From: a virus
Virus record (IMG/VR): IMGVR_UViG_3300020176_000011
Coordinates: 1 to 64,000 of that record
DNA length: 64,000 nucleotides
Strand: one strand, 5' to 3'
Part shown: positions 27,562-37,124 of the stretch, piece by piece
Layout: every line of letters begins with the position of its first letter
Position numbering within the stretch: position 1 is the stretch's first letter
Program-made: the position numbers and the translations under genes
Notes under the pieces: model-generated
Seen by the model: the letters and a program-made list of their open reading frames with translations, nothing else
The model's database searches: none
What the model was told of the DNA's origin: nothing

Positions 27562-28265
27562 GGGTAACTCTCAGACGGAACGTTGGCGGCGGAACCGTCC
27601 TCGGGAATATCCGGGTCGGTGGTGACGACGACAGGAGTCAAGGCAGTGTCGACACCATCGGTGGAGTCGATGTTGAACGAGAGGTAGTGACCGGAGATCT
27701 TGTTCTGACCGAACGCGATGTTGACACGGGTGCCAGACTTCACGGTATTCTTGGGAGAGCCAAGGTATCGCGAGGAACTCGGGTCCGCAGTCGTCGTGAA
27801 CGTCGTGTCCTGATTGGCCGTGTTGTCCGGTGCGGGTGCTGCGATCAGCGATAGTAAGCCGCCCAAGATTAGGGCCGCTCCCATTCCGTAGAGCATACCG
27901 GCCATCTGCGTAGCGATCAGCGAGGCACCGGCCGCCGCGCCGAAGCCAGTCCACCACGTCACAGCGATGATCAGGATGCCGACGACGATCATCAGGATCG
28001 ACATCAGGCCGCCCTTGCCGCCGCCACCCAAGATGGACGGAACGAGATGCACCTCGACGTCGTCCTCACGGATCTTGAGCAGATCGTCCGGAGTGCGCGC
28101 GTTCGTGCCGCTGTAAACGATGCGGTCCTGGCCCGGAATCGGTCGGAGAACATGCTTCATCTGATTGCTGAATGCCTTGATGGCTTCAGCAACCGTCTCG
28201 ACGGCGAACGACAACGGCCCCGGAACGAGGTGCGCTTGCGGTCCATGGAGATGAATGGTGATCAT
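27558..28265 (-). CDS. Tail assembly protein (lambda I-like)
   Basis: A 235-residue protein. The N-terminal beta-grasp-like part starts ITIHLHGPQAHLVPGPLSFAV. A Gly-rich membrane-like pair follows (GGGGKGGLMSILMIVVGILIIAV and GMGAALILGGLLSLIAAPAP, about 90-160). The C-terminal domain (GSPKNTVKSGTRVNIAFGQNKISG) is common next to J proteins. Lambda I has the same hydrophobic middle. The start at 28265 overlaps the stop of the JAMM gene. It assists tail-tip assembly. Confidence 0.75.
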   Translation of the reverse strand: MITIHLHGPQAHLVPGPLSFAVETVAEAIKAFSNQMKHVLRPIPGQDRIVYSGTNARTPDDLLKIREDDVEVHLVPSILGGGGKGGLMSILMIVVGILIIAVTWWTGFGAAAGASLIATQMAGMLYGMGAALILGGLLSLIAAPAPDNTANQDTTFTTTADPSSSRYLGSPKNTVKSGTRVNIAFGQNKISGHYLSFNIDSTDGVDTALTPVVVTTDPDIPEDGSAANVPSESYP

Positions 28266-28582
28266 ATGTCTTCGACAACCCGTTTGCCGTCGAGCTTGTA
28301 GCACTTCACACCGTCACTGCCAACGATGTAATGCTTCAGATGAGGCCAGTTCTGGAAGCAGACGTAGTCGGCACCGCTGGGATAGGACGTGGTGTCGACG
28401 TGCGTGTGCCAGGTTGCAGCCATGGTATCGAGGTGCGTGATGATGTCCTGTGCATCAATGTCGAAAGCTGCTTCAGGTCGAGGACTTTGGTTCTTCACCT
28501 CGACTATCGTCCCGTCCTTCAGGATGAACCCGCACCGCTCCTCTGGCCCCTGCCTCTTCTCCGTGAGTTCGCTGATATTCAT
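28262..28582 (-). CDS. JAMM/MPN-domain metalloprotease-like tail protein (lambda K N-domain-like)
   Basis: A 106-residue protein with an intact JAMM zinc motif: H59-x-H61-x7-S69-x2-D72 (WHTHVDTTSYPSGAD). In lambda K this domain is fused in front of an NlpC/P60 domain. Here it is a separate gene placed after the NlpC/P60 gene, overlapping its 3' end by 110 bases in another frame. The ATG at 28582 has AGAGGA 6-11 bases upstream. Probably a tail-tip peptidase used in assembly or cell-wall entry. Confidence 0.78.
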   Translation of the reverse strand: MNISELTEKRQGPEERCGFILKDGTIVEVKNQSPRPEAAFDIDAQDIITHLDTMAATWHTHVDTTSYPSGADYVCFQNWPHLKHYIVGSDGVKCYKLDGKRVVEDI

Positions 28583-29051
28583 TGTAGATCCTCTTGAAAT
28601 GCGGCGGCAGCAGGGTACCAATATCAACCTTCTCTTCGTATTGCTTCAGGTTTTCGACTACCTGCGGATGACGAAGTGTCGCGACCGTGTACTTCTTCCA
28701 GATACCCTTGTAGGGCTCGGTGATCGACAGACGTCCCTGGGGATGATGGAAGATCTCATTGCCACCGACATAGACCGCTGCGTGCGTCGCGACCGACGAC
28801 TGGATGCTGATGAGGAAGCCGTCGCCTACTTTTAGGTCATGCATCGGCACATCATCGAGAAGGCGGAATCCTTCTCGATGAAAATTCTGCATGTATAGAT
28901 CGACACCGACCTCGCCATGGTCAACCGGCCGGATGTAGTTGGGCAGAATGATCCCACCCACATCCCGGTACCAATCCTGCATCGCGGTGTAGCAGTCGGC
29001 CGTCTCCCACTTATAGGGACGGCCCTCCAGATGGGCGTGACGCGATTTCAT
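28473..29051 (-). CDS. NlpC/P60 peptidase, tail-tip (lambda K C-domain-like)
   Basis: A 192-residue cysteine peptidase. The catalytic triad candidates are C20 (TADCYTAMQDWY), H90 (SVATHAAVYVGG) and H102 (FHHPQG). This matches the NlpC/P60 module of lambda K and of gene transfer agent tail proteins, which cleave peptidoglycan stem peptides. The last 40 residues (after HFKRIYNEYQ) are low-complexity and overlap the JAMM gene; they may be tolerated rather than functional. The ATG overlaps the L-like stop (ATGA). Confidence 0.82.
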   Translation of the reverse strand: MKSRHAHLEGRPYKWETADCYTAMQDWYRDVGGIILPNYIRPVDHGEVGVDLYMQNFHREGFRLLDDVPMHDLKVGDGFLISIQSSVATHAAVYVGGNEIFHHPQGRLSITEPYKGIWKKYTVATLRHPQVVENLKQYEEKVDIGTLLPPHFKRIYNEYQRTHGEEAGARGAVRVHPEGRDDSRGEEPKSST

Positions 29052-29536
29052 TGCAGGGACACCGTGGGGAAGTCGGGCGGAACGTACTGACGACGTGGCA
29101 TGGTGAAGTTGGGTCCGTCAAGCAAATTACGCAGCTCGACGGTCAGCGTGCCTCGCAGGAACGAGGTGACGCGACCAATGTACCACGTCTTCTGTTCGAA
29201 GATCGGCAGATCGGCGTCGAGGTTTGCCTTGAGGATTCGCTTCCGCTTCACGATGGATTTCTCCAGGATGCGGGTGACCACGAACGAGGCAAAGACGTTC
29301 TCGGGATTGAAGATCGTCAGCGGAGGACGCGACACTTCTTCATCCGAACTCTGCTTCTCGGCACCGAGAAGAATCGGAGTGGCGTCGTAGCTGTGGCCCT
29401 GCCAGGTCACGTTCATGGTCGACGAGAGGTAGATGGTCCCTTGGTTCTTTCGCAGGACCACTTCCCACAGATCGACTTGAGCGTCGGCCGTGAGTAGCTG
29501 GGCGTCTTTCAGATGCTCAATAGGAACAGTGGTCAC
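29048..29536 (-). CDS. Minor tail protein (lambda L-like)
   Basis: A 162-residue tail-tip protein. VDLWEVVLRKNQGTIYL with the ending MPRRQYVPPDFPTVSLQ matches the L-type minor tail protein that binds near the tail hub. Lambda L binds an iron-sulfur cluster through cysteines; none of those cysteines is seen here. The GTG start overlaps the M-like stop as GTGA, and its end overlaps the NlpC gene as ATGA. Confidence 0.72.
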   Translation of the reverse strand: MTTVPIEHLKDAQLLTADAQVDLWEVVLRKNQGTIYLSSTMNVTWQGHSYDATPILLGAEKQSSDEEVSRPPLTIFNPENVFASFVVTRILEKSIVKRKRILKANLDADLPIFEQKTWYIGRVTSFLRGTLTVELRNLLDGPNFTMPRRQYVPPDFPTVSLQ

Positions 29537-29919
29537 GATATCACCTCGATCAAGTTGACCTCGAACGGCTTCACCGAACCATTACCACCAACGTGCCCAT
29601 CCGGCCACTTGAAAGGATCGGCAAATCGAACTTCCTTGTTGCCTTCCAGTTCATGTGGATAAATGAACACCTCGTGGGTGCCATGGTCCCGGTAGAACTT
29701 GTCGAGCAGCAAGAAGTTGATCACCGGCATGGTGATCAAGTCGGCTGTCCCATCCGTGTTCTGGAAGATCTTCATCGACTCGAACGACAGGATGAACTTG
29801 CGCTGGAACGGACCCGTTGGGCGTGATGCGAACACGTAGCTCTTACCGAGCTGAATGTTCGGAGCAGTCGGCGGATACTCGACGCGCATACGATGGTAGG
29901 GGAAGTTGAAGGTGTCCAT
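29533..29919 (-). CDS. Minor tail protein (lambda M-like)
   Basis: A 128-residue protein with the M-type framework: an N-terminal Pro-rich start, RPTGPFQRKFILSFESMKIF, FYRDHGTHEVFIYPHELEG, and a C-terminal VKPFEVNLIEVIS. It sits between tape measure and L as in lambda, where M starts the tail tip complex. Its ATG overlaps the tape measure stop. Confidence 0.72.
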   Translation of the reverse strand: MDTFNFPYHRMRVEYPPTAPNIQLGKSYVFASRPTGPFQRKFILSFESMKIFQNTDGTADLITMPVINFLLLDKFYRDHGTHEVFIYPHELEGNKEVRFADPFKWPDGHVGGNGSVKPFEVNLIEVIS

Positions 29920-32900
29920 TAGCCACGTCCATTCACAACAGACTTGATCAGTACACGAGTCTGACCACCGCGCACAATGTCGCTGTTCACGATGGCGATG
30001 ATGTCCTTCGCACTCGGAGGCGGCGGCTGCTGACCCTGCGGCACGATCCAGACGTTCGTGACGTTCTGCTCACCGTCCTTCTTCTGCATCCGGTCAGCAG
30101 TACGCTGGTCAGCCATTTCGTTGCCGAAGTCGCCCACCGCGCTCATCGGCTCGCTGATCCGGCGGTTACCCAGGCTGTTGATCTCGTCCAAGGTACGACG
30201 ACCGATAGCCCGAGCAGCTGCACGACGCAGCACGTACTCACCCGGCATCAGCGTGGCCGGAACCATGTCTCGGTTCTGACCACCGCCAGCAAACCGCTTG
30301 CGACGGACGCTGCCACCCGACTTGTAGGTTTCACCGGTACCCGAGCCGACACCATCGCCAGTCGTGACCGAACCACCGCCCGACATCATCGAGCCGAAGC
30401 CCGGCAGCAGGAACCGCATAGCCATCTTGAGGGCCATCATCGCGACCATCTGCACCATCATCTGGAGCAGGGAACGAATGACCGACCGCGCCATGTCGCC
30501 GAACGCCTGACCGACCGACTTCGTGCCATCGATCAGCGACATGAAGGCATCAGTGAAACCGCTGGAGACGGTGTTCAGCATCTGAGGCACGCGCTCAGCG
30601 ATCTGCGTCAGGCCATCCTGGAACAGCTTGTTCTGGATTTCCCAAGCCTTCACACCCGTGCTGAGCTGTTCGAAGAACGTCGGCTTGGGCTTCGGCTGGG
30701 TCTGAGCATCCTGTTCGATCTTCAGCTTCTGAAGAGAGGTAGCCGTGCTATCAATCTGCTGACGGTACTTCTCCATCTCGCCATCGGCGCTCTGAAGCTG
30801 CTGCTTGATCGCAGCCAAAGCATTGCTGTTCACCGTGTTGCCACCAGCAACACCTTCCAGAGCAGCCTTCTCCTTCGTCAGAGCAGCGACCAGCTCTTCC
30901 GCCTTCTGCAGACCCATCTGCTGATTGACCAGCAGGGTCTGAGCAGCCTCGATCTTCAGCTGACGAACAGCGTTCTCGACGTTCGCAGCCTTCTCGAACT
31001 GATCGACTTCCTTGTAGGCGGTCGTGAAGCTGTTGCGATTGACCGGTGCGTCGTAGGCCTTGACGCTCTGGTCGAACCGGAACTGGATGTTCTCCGCTTC
31101 CTGATTGGCGTTGGCAAACGCCTTCTCGATCTGGCGGAAGTTCTGAGCCAACTTCTTCAGCTCGACTTGGAAGTCAGCGAGCATCTGCTTCATCTCGCGG
31201 GACAGTTCTTCCTGACCAGCGGACATACCCTTTGCGTCGATGCGATTACGGAAGCCCTTGAGAGCCTCACGACCAGAGGTCGTGACAGCATCCATCTGCC
31301 CCTGCATCTGCTTGATGATTTCAGGGTCATCCAAGTTCTGACCACTCGCGGTGAAGGACGCGATGATCATACGAATCTGCATGCTGATCAGCTGCTCGGT
31401 CAGCGTCGCGATCTGATCGAAGATCTTTTCGCGCTGCTCCTTGCTCATCGTCCGGCCGAGCATACCCGTCAGCGCACTCATGTTCGAGTTGATCTGCGCA
31501 TGAATGCTGTCGATCATCACCTTGGAGGTTTCCAACTCCATACGGATGATGTCCTGCGACGCCTTCTTCCGACGCTCGAACGCCTCCTCAGCGAACTTCG
31601 CACGGTCGGCCTCAAGCTCAGCTTCCTGCTGAACGATCAGATCCTTCTTCTCGTCAGCCTGCTGCGCCGTCTTGAGTGCATCACGATCCTTCTGGAACAG
31701 CTTCTCCTTCGTCTCGTAATACTTGGCCTGCAGACGCTCCAGCTCCTGGTTCGACTGCTCGATACGGCCAACGTCGCTGTACTGCTTGGCGCGACGCTTC
31801 TCCGTCTCGATCTGAACCTGAATGGTCTTCATCTCGCTCTGGAGACGAGCCTTCTGAACCTTGTCCACTTCCTCGCGCGCAGTGTTCAAATCACCGGTCA
31901 CCAGACCAGTGGTTTCGTTCATGCCGCGCTCGATGTTCTTCTTGTAGGCTAGTTCGGCGACACGCTTCTGCTCACCCGACAGCGTCGAGAGATACTGCTG
32001 GAACATACCGTCGATGAAGTTGCGAACCTCATTGACTTCCTTCTGCATCTCATCGGCGATGCCCTTCTTCTCACCGACCGGTGCGCTCTTCAGCTTGTCG
32101 CGCATTTCGGTGATGTGAACTCGAGACGCATTAACCGCATTCTCCATCGTCGAGTAGATGGTCTTCTGCAGTTCGATCAGTTCATCACGCTGGCCAGTGG
32201 TGCTTTCGAGATCGCGACCCTTCGACCGCTTCTCCAGTTCGTTGGCCGCCCACTCGCGTGCCCGCTTGAGGATCAGGTTGCCAAGGTTGCGGTTGTCCTC
32301 GTTCGTGAACGTATCGCCAGGATTGGCGACGTCCGAATCCTTCAGCTTCTTCAGACGGTCGATAGCGTCCTGAGCCTTTGCAATCTGAGCAATGGTCTTA
32401 TCGAGATCGTTACCGATCATCGAATCCATCAGCGACTTCGTCTCGGGCATCACACCCTTGATGTTGTCGAGAGCGCCACGAGCCTGGCTGTCCTGAGAAC
32501 CTTCCTTGAAGCGGTTCATCTGGAACTGACGCGACATCTCGCGACGCACAGCAGCCGGGGTTTTGCTGTCATTCTGGATCAGCGTGTTGAGGCTGTTCTC
32601 GCTCGACAGTTCAGCCGCACGCTTCTCGAACGCTTCACGTTCAGCCTTGAGTGCGCCAATCTTATCGTTCAGCGACAGGGTCTGCAGACCGCGCGAAGTG
32701 CTGCGCAGCTTCTCCAAAGCCGACACGAGTTCATTCACATTCGTGACGGTCTTCGGAAGCTCCAGACCAAGATCAGCAAAGCGCGTCTTGAGGTTCAGCG
32801 TCTCGGTGGCGAGCGCGCCGCTGTTCTCGTTCAAGCTGCTGTACTTCGACAGCAGATCGTTGATGGCCTTGTCGATGGCCATCTGAGTATCGACCTGCTT

Positions 32901-35501
32901 CGTGTTCGCCTGAGTTGCCTCGTTCGTCTTCTGCTTCAGCTTCTCCATCGCATCGGAGAACTTGTTGGCGTTGCGAGCATTCATCTCCATGATCAGGGAG
33001 ACAGCTTCAAAGCCGATGAAGGCAAGAGCAAGCGGACCCACGCCACGCATCAGGCTCATAGCACTGCTGAAACGACCAGCAGCGGCGGTGGTCCGACCGA
33101 TGGCGGCTCCAAAGACATCCGTCTGCACAGCAGCCGCTCGGCTGGCCGTCGTGTAGGTCAGCAGAGCAGCACTGACGGAACCGATCACCGGTAGGAGTCG
33201 AGCAAACTGAGTGGCCAGAATGTAGACGACCGCAGTACCACCAACCGTCGTACCGAGCGACACGATGGTCTGGATCAAACCACCGAACGACGAGATGAGG
33301 TCAGCCGTCGTGTTCATGACGGCGACGGCCTTCGGCTTGAAGTCCTCGCCCATCTTGTCGGCCATGATGCCGAAGTTCGCCTTCACTCGATCAGAGGCCG
33401 CCGCGATGCTGTCCATCGCCACTCGGCTGCCAGTCATGGCCGCTTGGCTGGTGATGTTGGCCTGTGTCAGCTGCTGGAGTCCGTCCACCTGGCTCAGCAG
33501 ACCGAGGTACGCACGAGCGCCACGAAGCTCCAGACCCTCGAACGCCTGAGAGGCACCGAAGCCAGCGTTGGCCATCTTCTCCAAGGTCGGCGTCAGACCC
33601 TTGCTACGGATGTCCACGTCGGCGATGGTCAGACCAACGTTGCCGAGAACTTCCTTCAGCTTCTCAGTCGGGTTGAGCAGATCGGAGATCAGCTGGGTAA
33701 CGCCGGTACCGAGCGTCGACCCCGACCGAACACCAGTGTTGGACAGAGCGGACAGGACACCAGTCAGTTCCGCGAACGACACATTCGCCTGTGCGGCGGT
33801 GTTACCGGAATACTGGATGCCGAGAGCCAGCTTCTCCATGTCGAGCTTGGAGGTGTTCAGCGCGCCAGCCATGATATTGACGATCTGACCAGTCTCTTCG
33901 GCCCGATAGTTGAACGCACCCAGCACCGAGGTCACGACGTCGACCGAGGTTTTCAGCTCAGACCCAGTAGCCTGCGCCAGCATCGTGATCGGCTTGAGAG
34001 CCGCTCCGATCTGCTGCGTGGACAGACCAGCTTGGGCCAGTACGACTGCGGCCTGCGTCACTGCCGTGGCGGTGTAGCGCGAACCTTCGGCGACGCCGAT
34101 GATGACCTCCTTGAGGTCTTTCATCTCACCCTTGGTCGAACCACTGATGGCCTGCAACTGATGCAGAGCCTCATCGAACTCGACGACCGACCGAACGCCG
34201 TAGCTGATTGCGCCGAAGAAGCTCGTCAGTACCTTGTAGTTCAGCATCAGACGAGACTGGATCTCAAGCAGGAACTGACCACCGTCTCCGAACAGACGAA
34301 GGCGCTGGATGTCCTGCTGCGACTTGGCAACCGCAGCTTGATAGGCGTTCTGTGCTTCGGCGGCAGCGCGCGACAGTTCAGCCGTCTTGCTGGGATCGAA
34401 GTTGTTCTGCTGGTTGCGACGAGCAGTGATCAGCGCGATCTTTGCATCGGCCACAGCAGCGGCAGCCGTCGAGATCTCAACCTTCTTATCGGACAGCTTC
34501 TGATAGTAGTCCTTGAGGTTCTGCATCGCCTTGGCATCATCGGGCAGCTTCGTGATGCCAGTGGTCTGCTCAATCGTCTCCTGCGTGCTGATGCGGGCAG
34601 CACGATAGATATGGTTCTTCGCCAGATATGCGGCGACCTTATCGCGCGACTTCTGGATGATTTCAGCCTGCTTCTGCGCCAAGTTGTCGTAGAAGACACG
34701 CATGTTCGCCATCGTCTTGTCGACGTCGGGACGAACGAGGCCAGTCGTCTGTTCGATAGTCTCCTGCACACTCAGACGCGCGGCCGGGATGATCGAACGT
34801 CGAACGGCAGCCATGGCGCGCCGATTGGCGGCAGCCTCAGCATTGGCAGCGAGACGCTCTTGCTTCTGCATCTCGGCACTCTGCTTTTCGAGCATCGCCT
34901 GAGTAGCAGCCAGCAGTTGCAGTTCACGGCTTCGCTTGCTGACCAGCTTGTCCAGCGAGCCATCAGCGTTGCGGGCATTCTGTTCCTCAGCCGCAGCCAG
35001 CAGCATCTCAGCGGCACGAATGCGGGTCTTCAGCTCGAGCCGCTTCTGATCACTCGGATCGGGGCCGAGGTTGCTCACAAAGCGACGAGCGCCCTTGTTC
35101 TCACTCTCAAGGAACTTGAGCAGGGTCGAATTCTTGATCTGGCGCTCGGCATCCTTGAAGGTGTTGAGCGTGGCATCGGAAAGCTGACGTCCGAACGACG
35201 TCATGTTGGCCTTGATGCTCTTCGTCATTCCGTCGACGAGCGCCTTGGTGATCGAGGCACCAGGGTTCTCGTTCTGGACGAGGGTCACCAGATTGCGGAA
35301 GTTGGCCAGCAGCTCCTTCTGAGTCTTGTCGAAGTTGCTGCTGGTAACGATGCCGACCTTCGTATCACGAAGGAGTTCCATCTGCGTGCGCAGAGTGGTC
35401 GTCGCCTTGATGATGGAGTCCAGCTTCTTCTGCAGCTTCTCCATCTCGGCGACGGGCTGGTTCAGATTGGCCTCAATACCGATCTCTTTGTCATCAGCCA
35501 T
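29919..35501 (-). CDS. Tape measure protein
   Basis: An 1860-residue protein. It has a coiled-coil N-terminal half (about 1-450), a conserved TP901-type core (YGVRSVVEFDEALHQLQAIS near 420 through QFSAL-like segments and AQAGLSTQQIGAALKP), hydrophobic stretches near 750-850, and a long charged helix region (about 900-1650). The C-terminal end is Gly-rich and carries the MVPATLMPGEYVLRRAA motif found at the end of many tape measures. Scaling from lambda (853 residues, 135 nm) suggests a tail of about 290 nm. The ATG at 35501 is the first Met; GTG 35510 is an alternative. Confidence 0.93.
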   Translation of the reverse strand: MADDKEIGIEANLNQPVAEMEKLQKKLDSIIKATTTLRTQMELLRDTKVGIVTSSNFDKTQKELLANFRNLVTLVQNENPGASITKALVDGMTKSIKANMTSFGRQLSDATLNTFKDAERQIKNSTLLKFLESENKGARRFVSNLGPDPSDQKRLELKTRIRAAEMLLAAAEEQNARNADGSLDKLVSKRSRELQLLAATQAMLEKQSAEMQKQERLAANAEAAANRRAMAAVRRSIIPAARLSVQETIEQTTGLVRPDVDKTMANMRVFYDNLAQKQAEIIQKSRDKVAAYLAKNHIYRAARISTQETIEQTTGITKLPDDAKAMQNLKDYYQKLSDKKVEISTAAAAVADAKIALITARRNQQNNFDPSKTAELSRAAAEAQNAYQAAVAKSQQDIQRLRLFGDGGQFLLEIQSRLMLNYKVLTSFFGAISYGVRSVVEFDEALHQLQAISGSTKGEMKDLKEVIIGVAEGSRYTATAVTQAAVVLAQAGLSTQQIGAALKPITMLAQATGSELKTSVDVVTSVLGAFNYRAEETGQIVNIMAGALNTSKLDMEKLALGIQYSGNTAAQANVSFAELTGVLSALSNTGVRSGSTLGTGVTQLISDLLNPTEKLKEVLGNVGLTIADVDIRSKGLTPTLEKMANAGFGASQAFEGLELRGARAYLGLLSQVDGLQQLTQANITSQAAMTGSRVAMDSIAAASDRVKANFGIMADKMGEDFKPKAVAVMNTTADLISSFGGLIQTIVSLGTTVGGTAVVYILATQFARLLPVIGSVSAALLTYTTASRAAAVQTDVFGAAIGRTTAAAGRFSSAMSLMRGVGPLALAFIGFEAVSLIMEMNARNANKFSDAMEKLKQKTNEATQANTKQVDTQMAIDKAINDLLSKYSSLNENSGALATETLNLKTRFADLGLELPKTVTNVNELVSALEKLRSTSRGLQTLSLNDKIGALKAEREAFEKRAAELSSENSLNTLIQNDSKTPAAVRREMSRQFQMNRFKEGSQDSQARGALDNIKGVMPETKSLMDSMIGNDLDKTIAQIAKAQDAIDRLKKLKDSDVANPGDTFTNEDNRNLGNLILKRAREWAANELEKRSKGRDLESTTGQRDELIELQKTIYSTMENAVNASRVHITEMRDKLKSAPVGEKKGIADEMQKEVNEVRNFIDGMFQQYLSTLSGEQKRVAELAYKKNIERGMNETTGLVTGDLNTAREEVDKVQKARLQSEMKTIQVQIETEKRRAKQYSDVGRIEQSNQELERLQAKYYETKEKLFQKDRDALKTAQQADEKKDLIVQQEAELEADRAKFAEEAFERRKKASQDIIRMELETSKVMIDSIHAQINSNMSALTGMLGRTMSKEQREKIFDQIATLTEQLISMQIRMIIASFTASGQNLDDPEIIKQMQGQMDAVTTSGREALKGFRNRIDAKGMSAGQEELSREMKQMLADFQVELKKLAQNFRQIEKAFANANQEAENIQFRFDQSVKAYDAPVNRNSFTTAYKEVDQFEKAANVENAVRQLKIEAAQTLLVNQQMGLQKAEELVAALTKEKAALEGVAGGNTVNSNALAAIKQQLQSADGEMEKYRQQIDSTATSLQKLKIEQDAQTQPKPKPTFFEQLSTGVKAWEIQNKLFQDGLTQIAERVPQMLNTVSSGFTDAFMSLIDGTKSVGQAFGDMARSVIRSLLQMMVQMVAMMALKMAMRFLLPGFGSMMSGGGSVTTGDGVGSGTGETYKSGGSVRRKRFAGGGQNRDMVPATLMPGEYVLRRAAARAIGRRTLDEINSLGNRRISEPMSAVGDFGNEMADQRTADRMQKKDGEQNVTNVWIVPQGQQPPPPSAKDIIAIVNSDIVRGGQTRVLIKSVVNGRG

Positions 35502-36245
35502 CTGTACCACCCGTCATGGTCGCTTTGGCGTGGCTCATAAACTTCATGATGGTAGACTCGGACGGAGGGGGCTTCTTCATCATCTCCTGCATTTCTTGAG
35601 GAGACACCCCTTCCGACTTGTTCCCACCGAGAGCTGCAGCCAAGATCAAAGCGAAATTCTGAAAGTCCTGCAGCACTTTAACCTGTTCGTACTGCACTCT
35701 CAACTGAACCTTGTGACGTAGGTCGAACCACGTCTTCCGTTCGTAGAGGTCGTCGATCTCACTAGGTGAGATGTCGAAGGCCAGACAGATGCTATCCGTC
35801 CAGGTTAGCTGGCTGAGCCAGTGGTCAACGACGTCTGGACTTCCTGCAGTGCCCGCGTCTTGTCGCCCATTTTGTCGACCGTGGCCAGCATACCCTCCAT
35901 CAGCGGCTCGGAACTCTCGTTGAAGTTCGAGCCCAGCTTGATGAAAAAATCGAGGATATGGGTTCCCGCCCAAGCGAGGATCTTGGACACCTCTTCCGGA
36001 GTGATCTCCAGTTCGTCGATCTCGATCTGGTTCTTCTTCGTCGACAGAAGCTGGACCAGCATCTGCTCGGCGATCTCGGGCTCCTCGATCATGCGGCCGA
36101 CGTCGTTCATGTTGCCGATGAGCTTGCAGAGACGATTGAGTCGGCCGAACGTCATCACGACGGTCTGGGTCTTGTCGCCGATCTTCAGGTCGAAGCTCGG
36201 GGCGAGTTCGGACTGAATGAGGGTGGGCTTGGGCGCGTCGGACAT
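35494..36245 (-). CDS. Frameshifted tail assembly chaperone (GT-type fusion)
   Basis: The -1 frame downstream of the G-type gene is open to 35494 and encodes a natural-looking domain (DHWLSQLTWTDSICLAFDIS ... WFDLRHKVQLRVQYEQVKVL) that has no start codon of its own. This is the classic T-domain layout before a tape measure gene. A canonical slippery heptamer T TTT TTC in the G frame is at 35949-35943 (codons GAT TTT TTC). A slip there gives a 250-residue fusion. The 46 codons between that site and the G stop read poorly in the -1 frame, so the true slip may be nearer the G stop. Confidence 0.6.
35805..36245 (-). CDS. Tail assembly chaperone (G-type)
   Basis: A 146-residue acidic protein placed between the tail tube and the tape measure genes. 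It begins SDAPKPTLIQSELAPSFDLK and has a helical middle (IGNMNDVGRMIEEPEIAEQML). In lambda and HK97-like phages this position holds the chaperone that coats the tape measure during tail assembly and is made in two forms by frameshifting. A terminator precedes the gene on the minus strand. Confidence 0.75.
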   Translation of the reverse strand: MSDAPKPTLIQSELAPSFDLKIGDKTQTVVMTFGRLNRLCKLIGNMNDVGRMIEEPEIAEQMLVQLLSTKKNQIEIDELEITPEEVSKILAWAGTHILDFFIKLGSNFNESSEPLMEGMLATVDKMGDKTRALQEVQTSLTTGSAS

Positions 36246-36262
36246 AGGGCTCTCCTTGAACC

Positions 36263-36295
36263 AAAAAGAATCGCCCCGGTTCTAACCGGGGCGAT
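36263..36295 (-). terminator. Intrinsic terminator after the tail tube gene
   Basis: A perfect 10-bp stem (ATCGCCCCGG / CCGGGGCGAT, 36270-36295) with a 6-base loop. On the minus strand it is followed by TCTTTTTGG. It lies between the abundant tail tube gene and the chaperone gene, so it probably attenuates rather than fully stops transcription. Confidence 0.85.
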
Positions 36296-36318
36296 CTTCA
36301 ATGGCAAGTCCGTTCTGC

Positions 36319-37092
36319 TTACGGCAGCAGGAGGATGCGCGACTGGTCGCCCGCGAACTGGGCGTAGTGCGGATCGCCCGGCACCTGGTCGTAGATCGTC
36401 AGTTCGAACGGCAGGTTTCCGTAGTTGTCGGTCGTGAAGTTCAGATCCAGACCCTTCGTGACGCGGCACTTCGGGATCATGATCATCGCCTCTTCACCAC
36501 CGGCCAGGTTGCCGACGACCATCGCCGCGAGGTACGGCTGCTCGACCTTCTTGCCGACCGACACGGTGCCGAACTTCTTGACCACCGCACCGGACGGCAC
36601 GGTAATACCGGCCGGGGTGGCGCGGGTGACCGTGACGTTGAGGGCCGCGATGGACAGCACCTGGCGGACGAGGACCTGGTCATCCGAGCCGTACTGGATC
36701 AGGATGTAGTCGTTGGCGGCGAGGCCGGTGACCGACGTGCAGGGAATAACCGAGGCACCGGCCGCGACCGAACCGGTCGTGGTCGTCACGAGGCCGGTCG
36801 TGGTGATCGCCGAGCCGTCGAGGCCGAGCGCGAAGTTGAGGTTCTGGAGCGTGTACTCGTAGGCTTCGAAGGACGCCGTGACGGCGTTCTTGTTCATCAC
36901 CGAGTAGACGACCGTGTTCTTCACGCCCTGCGTCAGCTCGACGTAGCCCGGTTCCATGTTGGTCTTGAAGTTCTTGACCAGACCGATGCCGTTGGCAGCG
37001 GGCGTGAAGTCGAACATCGTGGCCGGGGGACCGAGCATGACCGAGGCCGTGCCGAGCATGAAGCGCGAAGTCTTAGCGAGGCCGTTGGCCAT
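36319..37092 (-). CDS. Major tail tube protein
   Basis: A 257-residue protein with an N-terminal tube-type fold start (SRFMLGTASVMLGPPATMFD). Residues about 100-165 form a Thr/Ala-rich inserted domain (TTTGLVTTTTGSVAAGASVI). It sits just before the chaperone genes, as major tail proteins do. A strong ribosome site (AGGAGA) precedes the ATG. It has its own downstream terminator, matching high expression of a main virion protein. Confidence 0.8.
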   Translation of the reverse strand: MANGLAKTSRFMLGTASVMLGPPATMFDFTPAANGIGLVKNFKTNMEPGYVELTQGVKNTVVYSVMNKNAVTASFEAYEYTLQNLNFALGLDGSAITTTGLVTTTTGSVAAGASVIPCTSVTGLAANDYILIQYGSDDQVLVRQVLSIAALNVTVTRATPAGITVPSGAVVKKFGTVSVGKKVEQPYLAAMVVGNLAGGEEAMIMIPKCRVTKGLDLNFTTDNYGNLPFELTIYDQVPGDPHYAQFAGDQSRILLLP

Positions 37093-37124
37093 GGGAATCT
37101 CCTGTAACTTTCCAAAGAAGGTTC

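Noticed and set aside
25321-27567. 748-residue plus-strand open frame opposite the J-like gene
   Set aside because: Shadow frame with biased composition; the minus-strand J-like protein has clear domains.
33444-35540. 698-residue plus-strand open frame opposite the tape measure gene
   Set aside because: Leu/Arg/Gln-rich antisense of a coiled-coil protein; no start signal or family pattern.
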